Origin: an uncultured archaeon
GTDB taxonomy: Archaea > Iainarchaeota > Iainarchaeia > Iainarchaeales > Iainarchaeaceae
Direction of reading: 5' to 3'
Assembly (NCBI GenBank): GCA_902386385.1
Contig: CABMIU010000022.1
Location: 1-40,157 of the forward strand
Length of the DNA: 40,157 nucleotides
The translations under genes and the position numbers were made by a program. The notes beneath the pieces are model-generated. The model saw only the letters and a program-made list of their open reading frames with translations, was not told where the DNA came from and ran no database searches. The first letter of the stretch is position 1. Each line of letters starts with the position of its first letter. This document shows positions 14,133 to 22,105 of this stretch, piece by piece.

Positions 14133-15857
14133 TTATTTCCTCATTGGCCAGGTGTTTTGTATCGGCTTGAGGTTTGCGAGGGTTGTCTCTTCCTGCTTTC
14201 CATCGGGCTGCAGTTCTGTCGCAACAAACAGCAGGGTGATTGTGAGCAGGGCCATTATTGTCATCACTATGAGCGAATCAACGCTCAGCGGCTTGCCGAA
14301 GATATTGTACAGGAAATAAAGGTTCGCGAGGCCGAAGAGCAATCCGACGCCCCAGAGTATGTCTGCCATGAGCTTGTGCCGGTCCTGGGTGGTTGGCTGC
14401 GAAGGCATTGCGAATGGCCTGTTCAATGTCATCGGCCTTGATTGCAGCAGCTTCATTGCCTCGTTCATCTGGTATATCCTGCTCTTGAGTTCCATCAGTG
14501 TCTTGCCCTGGTTCTTGTACTGTTCCAGGTTCTTCAAGTAATCCCCGAACTGGCCGAGCCTTGCCTTGAGGTCCTGCAGCTGCTTTGCCTCGTTGTCCGT
14601 GAGCGCCGAGTTGTTGTTCTGCATATGTTTTATTGAATCTGACAATTGCGACATCCTTGTCCTGATGTCCTGCATCTGCCCGGAATCCTCTGTAACTTTT
14701 GGCTTGCTCTGGACCTGCTTCACCGCGCCTCCTAGTTCGGAGAGCTGTGATTTGATTTCCTGTATCTGCCTCACGATGTCGGGCTGCGCACCCGATTGCC
14801 TTGCCTGCATCTGCTTCAGGGCGTCGGAGAGCTGTGCCATGCGTGAGCGCATTTCCTGTATCTGCCTTGTCTGCTCCTCGGACTGGCCGGCGGGCCTTGC
14901 CTGCACCTGTTTAAGGGCATCAGCGACCTGGTTGATTTTCGCCTTTACTTCCTGCAGTTGCCTTAGCTCATCAGGCATTGCCTGCATCTGCCTCGCATCG
15001 GTTTTTGTGCCCTGCATCTGCCTGACAACTTCGCTGAGTTGTGAGAGCTGCGCCTTGATTGCCTGCATCTGCCGTGAATCATCAGTGCTCATCTGGCTCT
15101 GCTTCATTGCCTGGGTCTGCTTCACCGCACTGCCAAGCTCTGAGAGTTTTGCCTGCATTTCCTGCAGTTGCCTTGTGACGTCCTGCTGCGGGGCCTGTTG
15201 TCTCGTCTGTATCTGCCTCAGGGAATCCGCGAGAAGGTTCATCCTGTTCTTTACTTCCTGCAGCTGCCTCACTTCATCCGTCAGCGGCTGCACCTGCTTT
15301 GCATCGGCCTTCGCGCTCTGCACCTGCTTTACCATTTCATTGAGCTGCCCTATCTGCGACTTTACCTGCTGGATTGCCTTCAGGTCCTCCTGGCTGAGCG
15401 GGCCGACTTTTCCCGTTTGTATCGCCTTTACCGCGTCGCCAAGTTCGTTGAGCTTCACCCTGACCTTTTCGCTGAGGTCATTGACCCGGATTGCGTTCTC
15501 CTTCATCTGCTCCTCGAATGTCTTGCTCTGGCCGGTGAGGTCCTTCTCGAATTCCTTGAGGTAGCTTATAAACGATTTTGTAACCTGCTGCCTTGTCTCG
15601 TTCGCAACGCTCATCGCCTCGTCCTCGATGAATTTCTTGAGCACGGGCTTCTCCTCGTTGAGCTGCTGCTCGACAATCTTCTTAACCTCGCGCCTTAACA
15701 ATGAGAAAGTGTCCGCCTGTGCAATCCTGATGAGCTTCTCCGCTTTTTCCTCCGGCACGCCGAGCTCTTTGAGCGTCTTGACTATACGGTCGTCTGGCTC
15801 GCCTTCGCCAATCATCTTTTCGATGATTTCAATTATGCTGACGTCTCTCTTGTCCAT
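14133..15857 (-). CDS. Long tandem-repeat coiled-coil protein with two C-terminal membrane helices
   Basis: 574 residues, unknown function. Residues 1-60 look like a UBA/winged-type small helical domain (EIIEKMIGEGEPDDRIVKTLKELGVPEEKAEKLI). From about 150 to 490 there are nine or ten units of roughly 30-38 residues, each with the pattern RQ-LQE-hydrophobic-KxxhxxLxxAhKQhQ followed by a Gln/Pro/Asp-rich linker, giving an elongated coiled coil. Larger blocks are also repeated: the KADAKQVQ...TDEVRQLQEVK block recurs as KTDARQMQ...PDELRQLQEVK. Two hydrophobic helices near residues 505-527 and 530-550 anchor the end in the membrane. The start overlaps the stop of the anchored protein upstream (TAATG), so the two are one operon. 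A cytoskeletal or tether role is only a guess. Confidence 0.85.
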   Translation of the reverse strand: MDKRDVSIIEIIEKMIGEGEPDDRIVKTLKELGVPEEKAEKLIRIAQADTFSLLRREVKKIVEQQLNEEKPVLKKFIEDEAMSVANETRQQVTKSFISYLKEFEKDLTGQSKTFEEQMKENAIRVNDLSEKVRVKLNELGDAVKAIQTGKVGPLSQEDLKAIQQVKSQIGQLNEMVKQVQSAKADAKQVQPLTDEVRQLQEVKNRMNLLADSLRQIQTRQQAPQQDVTRQLQEMQAKLSELGSAVKQTQAMKQSQMSTDDSRQMQAIKAQLSQLSEVVRQMQGTKTDARQMQAMPDELRQLQEVKAKINQVADALKQVQARPAGQSEEQTRQIQEMRSRMAQLSDALKQMQARQSGAQPDIVRQIQEIKSQLSELGGAVKQVQSKPKVTEDSGQMQDIRTRMSQLSDSIKHMQNNNSALTDNEAKQLQDLKARLGQFGDYLKNLEQYKNQGKTLMELKSRIYQMNEAMKLLQSRPMTLNRPFAMPSQPTTQDRHKLMADILWGVGLLFGLANLYFLYNIFGKPLSVDSLIVMTIMALLTITLLFVATELQPDGKQEETTLANLKPIQNTWPMRK

Positions 15858-16516
15858 TACCGAACACTCACGCTGCGCTGGAATTGCTCGTTACTATTTG
15901 GGAAGTTTACATTAAAATAGATTGTGGTTTCGCCTTTCTTCCCCGGGACGATGCCGTATTTAATGGTTTGGCATTCCCCTTGCCCCAGCGTGAGGGTTTT
16001 CTCGTCATTCTGGCTGAGGAAAAATAACGGCTCGTGGATTTCCTGCACAATTATATTTTCTTTTCCCTGCTCGTAATTGCACACTTCGAGGGAGAATTCG
16101 AATGGCTTTCCGGTTTCCGCGGTTTGCGGCATTGAAACCTTTATGGGCTGGCCGGTTTCAGTGCCGAGGTCAATGGTTTCGCTTGCAGCAACGTGGAAAG
16201 GGGCCTCGGCAATGAACTCGGTTTTTTTCCTTGGCAATTGGCTCGTGTCCAGCCTCTTCTTTTCCTTTGGCCCGAGCTCTGCAATGGTCGCCAGCATCTT
16301 TTCAGCGCCGCCGTCCCTGTACTTCACTGTCACGCTGTTGATCAGCCTGTCGGTCGTGTTCATGACAAAAACCGCCTTTTGGCCAGTTGCATAGTCCATT
16401 CTGGATGTTATTTCGATGCCGGAGTTGAAAAAAAGGAGGTAAGCGAGAAGCAGGGTGAGAATTATGTAAACCGCTGCAAATACCTTCTTTATTTCCTTTT
16501 TTTTTCTCTCTGGCAT
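15857..16516 (-). CDS. Membrane-anchored exported protein, unknown
   Basis: 219 residues: a Lys-rich start (PERKKKEIKK), one hydrophobic helix at about 12-31 (FAAVYIILTLLLAYLLFF), then an exported domain rich in beta strands, with TGKPFEFSLEVCNYEQGKENIIVQ and ECQTIKYGIVPGKKGETTIYFNVNFP. The strand pattern resembles immunoglobulin-like or CARDB-type domains, but no family is certain. Two cysteines may form a disulfide. TATA-like GGTTTAAAATGGG at 16540-16552 lies upstream. It is translationally coupled to the coiled-coil membrane protein, suggesting a shared membrane complex. Confidence 0.75.
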   Translation of the reverse strand: MPERKKKEIKKVFAAVYIILTLLLAYLLFFNSGIEITSRMDYATGQKAVFVMNTTDRLINSVTVKYRDGGAEKMLATIAELGPKEKKRLDTSQLPRKKTEFIAEAPFHVAASETIDLGTETGQPIKVSMPQTAETGKPFEFSLEVCNYEQGKENIIVQEIHEPLFFLSQNDEKTLTLGQGECQTIKYGIVPGKKGETTIYFNVNFPNSNEQFQRSVSVR

Positions 16517-16674
16517 TCATTCTTAATTAAGCATTTTCCCATTTTAAACCTTCGGTCGGATGAGGGATTATCCGGCATTTAACCGTGTAAATGGCCTTGC
16601 CAACTCAATTTGCCGGTCATTTTCTCTTGCCTAGGGGCATTTTGGCTTCTGGGGGGGGGCGGGTGCTTGTCGGC

Positions 16675-17463
16675 TCATTTTTCAGCTACCTCCACCGGTT
16701 TCCTGCCAATCCTTATTTCGCTTTTCTGGAGGTCGTTTATGAGTATCTTTGCCGCAGCATTGAGGTCGGGTCTTGCACCTTTGAGGAGCCTGTTGCGCGA
16801 AAAAGCGATTTTCTCGAGCAGGGCTTCCGCATCGCCATTGAAATCAGGGCCCAGCTTATAATGTTCATTAATGGCTTCCCTGTTGTTTTCAAGCAGTGCT
16901 TCCGCGACATCGAGACCAGTGCCCTCCAAATCCTTGAGCTGTTCCGGGTTCTTAGTCCCCAGCATTGCCATGATGCATTCGTCGCCTTCCTCGAGGGGTA
17001 TCACGCCCGGAGTGTCAACGAGCATTACTCCCTTGCTGGCCCTTATTTTCTGCATTCCTTTCGTGAACCCGGCCCTCGGCGAGGTTCCGGCTGATTTTTT
17101 CCTCGCGAGCCTGTTGATTATGCTTGACTTGCCGACATTGGGGTAGCCGCAGAAAGCTATCCTTACATGCCTGCCGCCAGCGAGCTCTCCAACAGCTTTC
17201 CTGAGCGCGTTGGTTCCCTGCCTCATTTTTGCCGAGATGAAAATGCACGGGGCTTCCCTTGAAAGTTCCCTGGCCTTTTTCTCCACCGCTCTCTTTCCGC
17301 AGAGGTCCGCCTTGTTTATTATGAATGCGAGCTTTTTGCCCTTGCCCTTCACCAGCGATTCGAGCTTTGCGTTCCTGCTCCGCTCCGGGAAGCGCGCATC
17401 AAGGACCTCGAAAATGATGTCCGCCTCCTCAATAACCCTTTTCACGGTTTCCCAATAGCCCAT
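16675..17463 (-). CDS. Circularly permuted ribosome-assembly GTPase (YlqF/RbgA-like)
   Basis: 262-residue GTPase with motifs in permuted order: NKAD (G4) and SAK (G5) first, then the P-loop GYPNVGKSS (G1), the TKG (G2) region and DTPG (G3). This is the YlqF/RbgA/Nog2 arrangement of GTPases that act in large-subunit maturation; the archaeal member probably does the same. A C-terminal helical domain with EKIAFSRNRLLKGARPDLNAAAKILIND follows. ATG at 17463 has a GGGTG site eight bases upstream; ATG at 17481 is an alternative with six more residues. The gap below it (16517-16674) holds a run of nine G but no gene. Confidence 0.92.
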   Translation of the reverse strand: MGYWETVKRVIEEADIIFEVLDARFPERSRNAKLESLVKGKGKKLAFIINKADLCGKRAVEKKARELSREAPCIFISAKMRQGTNALRKAVGELAGGRHVRIAFCGYPNVGKSSIINRLARKKSAGTSPRAGFTKGMQKIRASKGVMLVDTPGVIPLEEGDECIMAMLGTKNPEQLKDLEGTGLDVAEALLENNREAINEHYKLGPDFNGDAEALLEKIAFSRNRLLKGARPDLNAAAKILINDLQKSEIRIGRKPVEVAEK

Positions 17464-17579
17464 AAGAATGCACCCTTGCATTACAATCCAAATTCAATGC
17501 CGTGGCCAATATGCCAAAAAATATCATCGTGAGGCCGGAGCAATGCAATCCCGGTGCAGAGCGTTTTTCCGCGAGTCCC

Positions 17580-17930
17580 TCATAATAGCTTCAGCTCTTT
17601 GGTTATTTTGTCAATCTCCGAAGAAGGTCCGGGGCCGATTGCGACGCAGGTCGCGGAACCTGCCTCGATTTGTGTCCTGCCCGCGTCATGAATCAGCGCG
17701 CTTGGAAGGATTTTCCTTGCCCGTTCGAATATTTCCAGCAGCTCTTTTTCGGAATTAACCTTCAGCACTACCTTTGTCTGGCCGCTTTCCTTCCATGCCT
17801 TGACCCATTCCGGTTCCTTTTTGAGGGCCTTTTCGTATGCCTCGAGTGAAGCGTGTGAGGACTGTGCAGCCGCTTTTCCCCTGCCCATGCCGAGGTCATG
17901 CCTCACAATGATTGCCTGCTTGAATTCCAT
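17580..17930 (-). CDS. pth2: Peptidyl-tRNA hydrolase, archaeal type (Pth2)
   Basis: Releases tRNA from prematurely terminated peptidyl-tRNA. The 116-residue product has the Pth2 signature throughout: KQAIIVRHDLGMGRGKAAAQSSHAS, then KVVLKVNSEKELLEIFERA, LIHDAGRTQIEAGS and the closing CVAIGPGPSSEIDKITKEL. Length is normal. ATG at 17930 is 27 bases from the TATA-like GCTATAAATTCC (17951-17962), so leaderless; TTG at 17948 lies too near that box. Confidence 0.96.
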   Translation of the reverse strand: MEFKQAIIVRHDLGMGRGKAAAQSSHASLEAYEKALKKEPEWVKAWKESGQTKVVLKVNSEKELLEIFERARKILPSALIHDAGRTQIEAGSATCVAIGPGPSSEIDKITKELKLL

Positions 17931-17950
17931 GAGAAGAATTTGGTGCAAGG

Positions 17951-17962
17951 GGAATTTATAGC
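17951..17962 (-). promoter_or_regulatory. TATA box of pth2
   Basis: GCTATAAATTCC on the minus strand, centred 27 bases before the pth2 ATG. Confidence 0.55.
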
Positions 17963-17983
17963 AAACGGAAGAAGTTTTTAATA

Positions 17984-18041
17984 AAAAAATGGCAATTTGT
18001 TATCTATGGGGGGCCATGAAAGCTGAAAGGCTTTCGGGCCC
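17984..18041 (-). terminator. Hairpin and T-run after the 18106 gene
   Basis: Stem-loop GAAAGC/GCTTTC extended by GGGCC/GGCCC across small bulges (18011-18041), followed on the minus strand by a run of seven T in an AT-rich stretch near 17984-17996. It lies downstream of the 18106-18540 gene and before the pth2 promoter. Confidence 0.45.
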
Positions 18042-18105
18042 GGCGTAATTGTTTCCAATTGCGATGGCCATGGGCAACCGATTAATTTGAATTGAGGCAT
18101 TGCCT

Positions 18106-18540
18106 TTACTGTTGGGCGCCCTGCGCGGAACCGCTGCCGGGACTCGCCGGTTGGCTGACAACTTCCACAAGTTCCTCGGCCTGTTCCTCTATCGATTCCT
18201 CTTCCTTTGTGGCTATACCCTTATAAGTGACCATCTTGCTTATGCCCTGCTCCCCCCAGAGGTAGGTGAAGGTTACAGGCGAATCCCTGTCTAGCCATAT
18301 CCTTTTTTCCTTTTCCTGGCCCTCTGGCTGGCCCTTGAGCATGAATACGCGGCTGTATTTAATCTTGGCCCTGGCCCCTCCTATGCTCTCCAGCTGGAAT
18401 ATCGGTTCGTCGTTGCCGTTGCCGACAATGCGGTCAAAGGTCTCCATTTCCGAAACCGAGTACTGCTCTTCCGTCACCTCTTTCCTGAAAGGCGGCTTCC
18501 AGTCAGACTTGATGGTCTTTACGTTGAAAATGGCTTTCAT
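18106..18540 (-). CDS. Conserved-looking hypothetical protein, 144 residues
   Basis: I do not recognise this family. The soluble product starts with MKAIFNVKTIKSDWKPPF, has a beta-rich centre with ARAKIKYSRVFMLKGQ and RIWLDRDSPVTFTYLWGEQG, then SKMVTYKGIAT, and ends in a Glu-rich stretch and a Ser/Gly/Gln tail that is probably disordered. No signal peptide or membrane helix, no cysteines. The GC-rich codon use fits a real gene. A TATA-like TTATTTAAATGC lies near 18570-18580. Monocistronic with a terminator-like hairpin after it. Confidence 0.7.
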   Translation of the reverse strand: MKAIFNVKTIKSDWKPPFRKEVTEEQYSVSEMETFDRIVGNGNDEPIFQLESIGGARAKIKYSRVFMLKGQPEGQEKEKRIWLDRDSPVTFTYLWGEQGISKMVTYKGIATKEEESIEEQAEELVEVVSQPASPGSGSAQGAQQ

Positions 18541-18638
18541 GCAAAATCACAATGTAGTAAGTGTGGCTGCATTTAAATAATTTTCCCCTGCGAAATCGGC
18601 TGGAAAAAATGGGCGACGGGTGTTCTAATCGCGAAAAA

Positions 18639-19235
18639 TCATCTGCGTTTTATTGCTACTATTCTTTGAAGTGACCAGCCTTCGCGGCCAAACCACCGGT
18701 GGAATTCGCCATTTTTCCACAGTTTGTAGTATCCCCTCGTGGTTTGCGGCCCTTTCTTCGCTTCCTCTTCCGTGATTGGCGTGAACCTGACTTCAAATCC
18801 TGCTTCCTTTAATTTTTCAGCCAGTGGAATGCAATGCCATTTTACTGTTGTCGAATAAAGGCGCCCGTTCCTGCAAAGTGTACGCTTTATTTCTTTAAGG
18901 AGTTCTGGCTGGATTGGTTTTGTGATTGATGCGTCACATCTTTCCTTGCCTTCCAAATGCTTTGCGTAATTTTGCGCTAGCATATGCTCCGTGAAAAAGT
19001 TGTCAGCATTAATTACCTTGGCTTCAATTCCTTCGGAACGGAATTCTCTAAGGCGTTCCACCACATCCATTTTTGAATATCTCATTCCTTGAGGCACTTG
19101 CATTGAAGGCGCCAAAATGTCAATGGCTTCGATAACCCGGCCTTTTGTAAGGTGCTTTCTTCCGGCAATGGCTGCAGCCCGTTCGAATCTGCTTCCGGCG
19201 CCTAGGTCAATAAAATTGATTTTTCTTTTCAGCAT
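18639..19235 (-). CDS. SAM-dependent methyltransferase-like protein
   Basis: 198 residues with a Rossmann start: INFIDLGAGSRFERAAAIA is a typical motif I for SAM binding, although the usual GxGxG is loosened to GAGSR. Further signs are IEAIDILAPS (acidic end of strand 2), AKVINADNFF (motif near strand 3) and LLKEIKRTLCRNGRLYSTTV with EKLKEAGFEVRFTPIT, as in class I methyltransferases. The C-terminus has an aromatic stretch FHRWFGREGWSLQ. Substrate unknown; an RNA or tRNA target would fit the neighbourhood, but that is speculation. TATA GAATAATATACC is about 28 bases from the ATG. Confidence 0.7.
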   Translation of the reverse strand: MLKRKINFIDLGAGSRFERAAAIAGRKHLTKGRVIEAIDILAPSMQVPQGMRYSKMDVVERLREFRSEGIEAKVINADNFFTEHMLAQNYAKHLEGKERCDASITKPIQPELLKEIKRTLCRNGRLYSTTVKWHCIPLAEKLKEAGFEVRFTPITEEEAKKGPQTTRGYYKLWKNGEFHRWFGREGWSLQRIVAIKRR

Positions 19236-19394
19236 TTGAATGATAAACTGCTTTTTGGTATATTATTCTTTTGGCTTGTTTTCCCAGTTTGGCAGCAACA
19301 CGCCCCCGCGTTCAGGCAAAACAGGGGTTCATTCTATTTGCTTAACACCCCAAAATATTAATTAAAGTTCGGAGCCATATTTGGCAGTGGTTTG

Positions 19395-19631
19395 GTGCCA
19401 AGATTCAGGATAACTTATGACCGGGGCAATTGCGTTGCCGCTGGCGCCTGCGCCGCAGTTGACGATGTCCATTTTGCAATAAATGCGAAGGACGGGAAGG
19501 CGGACCTTGTCGGCGGCAGGGAAGTCAAGCCCGGCATTTTTGAGCTTGAGGTCGATTCTGACGAACTTGCACGCCATGCAGAGAGCGTGTGCCCGGCGGC
19601 AGTAATCAGCGTCAAAAAGATTTCCGATTGA
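19395..19631 (+). CDS. Ferredoxin with three cluster cysteines ([3Fe-4S]-type pattern)
   Basis: 78-residue electron carrier with the short ferredoxin fold: YDRGNCVAAGACAAVDDVHF and a C-terminal SVCPAAVI. The first loop is Cys-x5-Cys with Ala where the second cysteine of a [4Fe-4S] site should be, plus the Cys-Pro near the end, giving three ligands, as in the [3Fe-4S] ferredoxins of some oxygenase systems. The start is GTG at 19395 (MPRFRITYD) or TTG one codon earlier. A TATA-like ATATTAATTAAAG lies at about 19353-19365. Its redox partner is not in the window. Confidence 0.8.
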   Translation: MPRFRITYDRGNCVAAGACAAVDDVHFAINAKDGKADLVGGREVKPGIFELEVDSDELARHAESVCPAAVISVKKISD

Positions 19632-19687
19632 GATTTTTCCCGCCGCGCCACAGGGCTTTTGGCGGACCGGCAGTGTGCCCTGTACTG

Positions 19688-19697
19688 CTTTTAAAAA
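19688..19697 (+). promoter_or_regulatory. TATA box of the nurA-herA gene group
   Basis: CTTTTAAAAA centred 27 bases before the nurA ATG at 19719. Confidence 0.55.
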
Positions 19698-19718
19698 CCT
19701 CGACCAATTCTTTCCTTT

Positions 19719-20828
19719 ATGGGCATTTCCTCTGTGATTGAGCAGACTGTGAAGGCGATTCATTCCGGCGAGCAGAGGAAGAAATCCGTTGCGGAGCGCC
19801 TCGGCCCGCTGAAAAAAGGCATCCTTCCCTCCGGGTGCGAAAGCTTTCCGGAAAATGGCCTCGCTTTTACCGTGCAGGATTGGGTTCCGCAGGGCCTTGT
19901 CGCAGGGGTGGATTCCGGCTTTGTCGCGAAGCGCCTCGCTTCAGTGGACCTTGTCATAATTCGTGCGGTCGGCGTAGTGTTTGATTACAAAAACGGCGTC
20001 GTGGATTCCACGAAATATTTCCCTGATTATTTCCACTTTCCCGAGCCTCATTTGAGTTCCGGCTCGCTTGAGCAGGACGAGGCCGAGCAGAGCAAGAGCC
20101 TGATGCGTCTGCGCGAGGAAGTGGGTGTCATGAAAAAAGTCATTGAATTGCATTCTCCGAAATACCTTTTCATTGACGGCTCCATTGTCCCGCAGTTCCA
20201 GGACAAGCCACGGAAGGAATCGGCGCTCACCGGGAATTATTCCGATATCATAACTGAATTCGAATCCCTTTATGCCGTTGCGGAGAAGCACGGTTGCACT
20301 TTGATTGCAACTGTCGAGGACAGCAGGGGCTCGCGGTTCAGGCAAATCCTGCAGGATGACATCCTCGGCCGTGAAGAAGGGGCTGCAAAAAAATTATCGC
20401 TCATTGCGCAGGACCTGGATGGGCTTTCGGATTCAGCAATACTTGATTATTTTCTGGAAGTGGGGGAGCGCAGCTGTGCCTTCACCTACACGAAAAGCAT
20501 TTCCCAGCACCCTGTCCTGCAGGACTTCAACTCGAAGTGGTCAAAGGGGATTTATGGCCTTTACATAAAGCCGGCTGTGCTCGACCGCCCCCTGCGCTGC
20601 GAATTCATATGCCACGGCGGCCTGAAGGAAAAGGCAGATGAGGTGGCTTCAGTTGCACTTGCGCTGAGCTCGATGCACCGTGAATACGCTTTTCCCTCGG
20701 TGCTGATTGAAGCCGACCTCCGCGCTAAGCTCCACAACGATGAAATAGACCTTGTGTTCAATAAAATATGGGACAAGCTGGGGGCCGGCGTGAAGCTGCG
20801 GATGAGAAGGGAAAACAGGCCGTTCTGA
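19719..20828 (+). CDS. nurA: NurA 5'-3' nuclease
   Basis: Nuclease that works with the HerA helicase-translocase in DNA end resection. The 369-residue product has the NurA domain: VAGVDSGFVAKRL (metal-binding Asp 65), KYLFIDGSIVPQF (Asp 153), a mid region with EDSRGSRFRQIL, and the late LSSMHREYAFPSVLIEADLRAKL helix typical of the family. Start ATG at 19719 is 27 bases from a TATA box. It heads a plus-strand group NurA, two phosphatase-like proteins, HerA; the split of nurA and herA by other genes is unusual but both partners are present. Confidence 0.93.
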   Translation: MGISSVIEQTVKAIHSGEQRKKSVAERLGPLKKGILPSGCESFPENGLAFTVQDWVPQGLVAGVDSGFVAKRLASVDLVIIRAVGVVFDYKNGVVDSTKYFPDYFHFPEPHLSSGSLEQDEAEQSKSLMRLREEVGVMKKVIELHSPKYLFIDGSIVPQFQDKPRKESALTGNYSDIITEFESLYAVAEKHGCTLIATVEDSRGSRFRQILQDDILGREEGAAKKLSLIAQDLDGLSDSAILDYFLEVGERSCAFTYTKSISQHPVLQDFNSKWSKGIYGLYIKPAVLDRPLRCEFICHGGLKEKADEVASVALALSSMHREYAFPSVLIEADLRAKLHNDEIDLVFNKIWDKLGAGVKLRMRRENRPF

Positions 20829-20844
20829 GGTTTTGGTGGTTGTC

Positions 20845-21420
20845 GTGAAAAATTGGGGTAAAAAAGTTCCTTTGGAGAATTTCAGGCGCGTTGACAAAAC
20901 GCTTTACACGAGTGCGCTGCCCACAAAGGAAAAGGGAATAGATTTTTTGCTGCGGAACAATTTTGGCGCGGTTGTTTCCATTGCCCGAATGGAGCCACGC
21001 CTTTCAAAGAGGCTTGAGGCAGGGGGGATAAAGGTGCATGATTTTGTCGGAGATTATTCTTTTGTCACTGGCCTCCCAATAGTATGGTCTGGCAAAGTGC
21101 AGGGCTTTTTCAGGATTGTTGCCGAAAATGAGCTTTGCGGGAAAAGGGTTTTGGTCCATTGCTATGGTGGGTTCCACGGCGCAGGGTTTTTTTCTTCAAT
21201 GTACAAGGCTGTGAAGGGTTTGCCTATAGAAATAACCGAAATGCCGTTTTTATATCATGCAGAATATTTGAAAAAATTGTATTCTCAGGCGCTTGTCTCC
21301 GCAGCGAAGAAGCTCAGGATTCTTCCTTCAAGACCGCCGCGCGCAATTCTGAAATGGATGAAGCGCCACGGGAAAAAGGTTATTGTAGCGAAGCCTATTG
21401 GAAGGAGGCGCCTGAAATGA
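20845..21420 (+). CDS. Dual-specificity-phosphatase-like protein, P-loop arginine missing
   Basis: 191-residue protein with the fold signs of a dual-specificity tyrosine phosphatase: RRVDKTLYTSALPTKEKGIDFL, then GAVVSIARM, VHDFVGDYS, and the P-loop KRVLVHCYGGFHGAGFF. The catalytic Cys and the Gly three residues later are kept, but the invariant Arg of HCx5R is Gly. A basic tail follows (about 50 residues). It is probably a binding or regulatory pseudo-phosphatase. GTG at 20845 has GGTGGT upstream; an in-frame TTG at 20833 is the alternative. It starts 16 bases after nurA and shares an operon with it. A paralogue lies next to it. Confidence 0.7.
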   Translation: MKNWGKKVPLENFRRVDKTLYTSALPTKEKGIDFLLRNNFGAVVSIARMEPRLSKRLEAGGIKVHDFVGDYSFVTGLPIVWSGKVQGFFRIVAENELCGKRVLVHCYGGFHGAGFFSSMYKAVKGLPIEITEMPFLYHAEYLKKLYSQALVSAAKKLRILPSRPPRAILKWMKRHGKKVIVAKPIGRRRLK

Positions 21421-21530
21421 TTTGCCCCGCGCGGTGGTTCGAAGAGGATGAAGAAAATGTCTGAGAAGGGGTGCAGTTCAGGTGCGCTGAGTGCGGTTTC
21501 GAGGGGCTTGCGGTTGGAATTGTGATGTGA
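21417..21530 (+). pseudogene. Possible decayed zinc-ribbon mini-gene with in-frame TGA
   Basis: A frame starting with an ATG that overlaps the preceding stop (ATGA) reads ICPARWFEEDEENV, a TGA, then EGVQFRCAECGFEGL before a second TGA. The RCAECGFEG part looks like a zinc knuckle and CPAR like one whose second Cys is lost. Either the frame is broken, or a short GTG-started peptide (21471) is made. Weak evidence, based on pattern only. Confidence 0.3.
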
Positions 21531-21559
21531 CAATTGAACTTGGCAGTTTGGGTGATTTT

Positions 21560-22012
21560 ATGGGTGTGCATTTAAGACCGGTTTCAAGGCGAAAGAGCAG
21601 GGCTCGGATGGAGACAGGGCTCCAAAGGAAAATTGAATATCCCTGGTCTACTGAACCAGTAAATCATCTTGATGCTAACGTAGTTTGGGGAGGCAGGCAT
21701 AATATCTGGCAGGTGGCAGGCAAAGTGGATGTTCTGGTAACTGTAATTCCGCCAGAGAACATTCCCGCTATTGAACAGTTTCATTCAAATGGCGTCCAAA
21801 TAGTCAATCTTTTCCCTAATTTCAGGGAAGTAGCATATCCTGCAACGGAGTATAATGATTTTATTGTCCTTGCGGGAAAAAAGGTTTCAGAGTTAGTGCA
21901 TAGCGGAAAAAAGGTTGCAATTTGCTGCTATGCAGGATTGGAAACCAGCAGGGATATCGCGTTATTTTATAAGTCGCTCAATAAAGCCGTGAATAGGCAC
22001 GGCCAAAGGTGA
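21560..22012 (+). CDS. Second dual-specificity-phosphatase-like protein, P-loop arginine missing
   Basis: 150-residue protein, apparently a diverged paralogue of the preceding one. Seen: VDVLVTVIPPENIPAIEQF, VQIVNLFPNFREV, then GKKVAICCYAGLETSRDIALFYKSL, in line with the phosphatase P-loop; Cys and the Gly three residues later remain, but the Arg position is Thr. The His before the Cys is also replaced by Cys. ATG at 21560 has GGTGAT just upstream. It lies between the first copy and herA, so both paralogues are inserted into the nurA-herA group. AT content is higher than in nurA. A pseudo-enzyme role is inferred. Confidence 0.65.
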   Translation: MGVHLRPVSRRKSRARMETGLQRKIEYPWSTEPVNHLDANVVWGGRHNIWQVAGKVDVLVTVIPPENIPAIEQFHSNGVQIVNLFPNFREVAYPATEYNDFIVLAGKKVSELVHSGKKVAICCYAGLETSRDIALFYKSLNKAVNRHGQR

Positions 22013-22105
22013 AATAAAATCATTGCAGCATAATGAAACTTGGTGCGGTTTTGAGGAACATTCGTTGCAGGAGCTGTTTTGAATTTATTGGTTGTTGGTG
22101 TATTC

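Noticed and set aside
16651-16663. Run of nine G followed by CGGG as a G-quadruplex or regulatory site
   Set aside because: One run only, in a gap after a gene; it may be a sequencing homopolymer artefact.
21462-21464. In-frame TGA as selenocysteine or recoded codon
   Set aside because: TGA serves as a normal stop in many genes of the window, and no SECIS-like structure or long conserved frame supports recoding.
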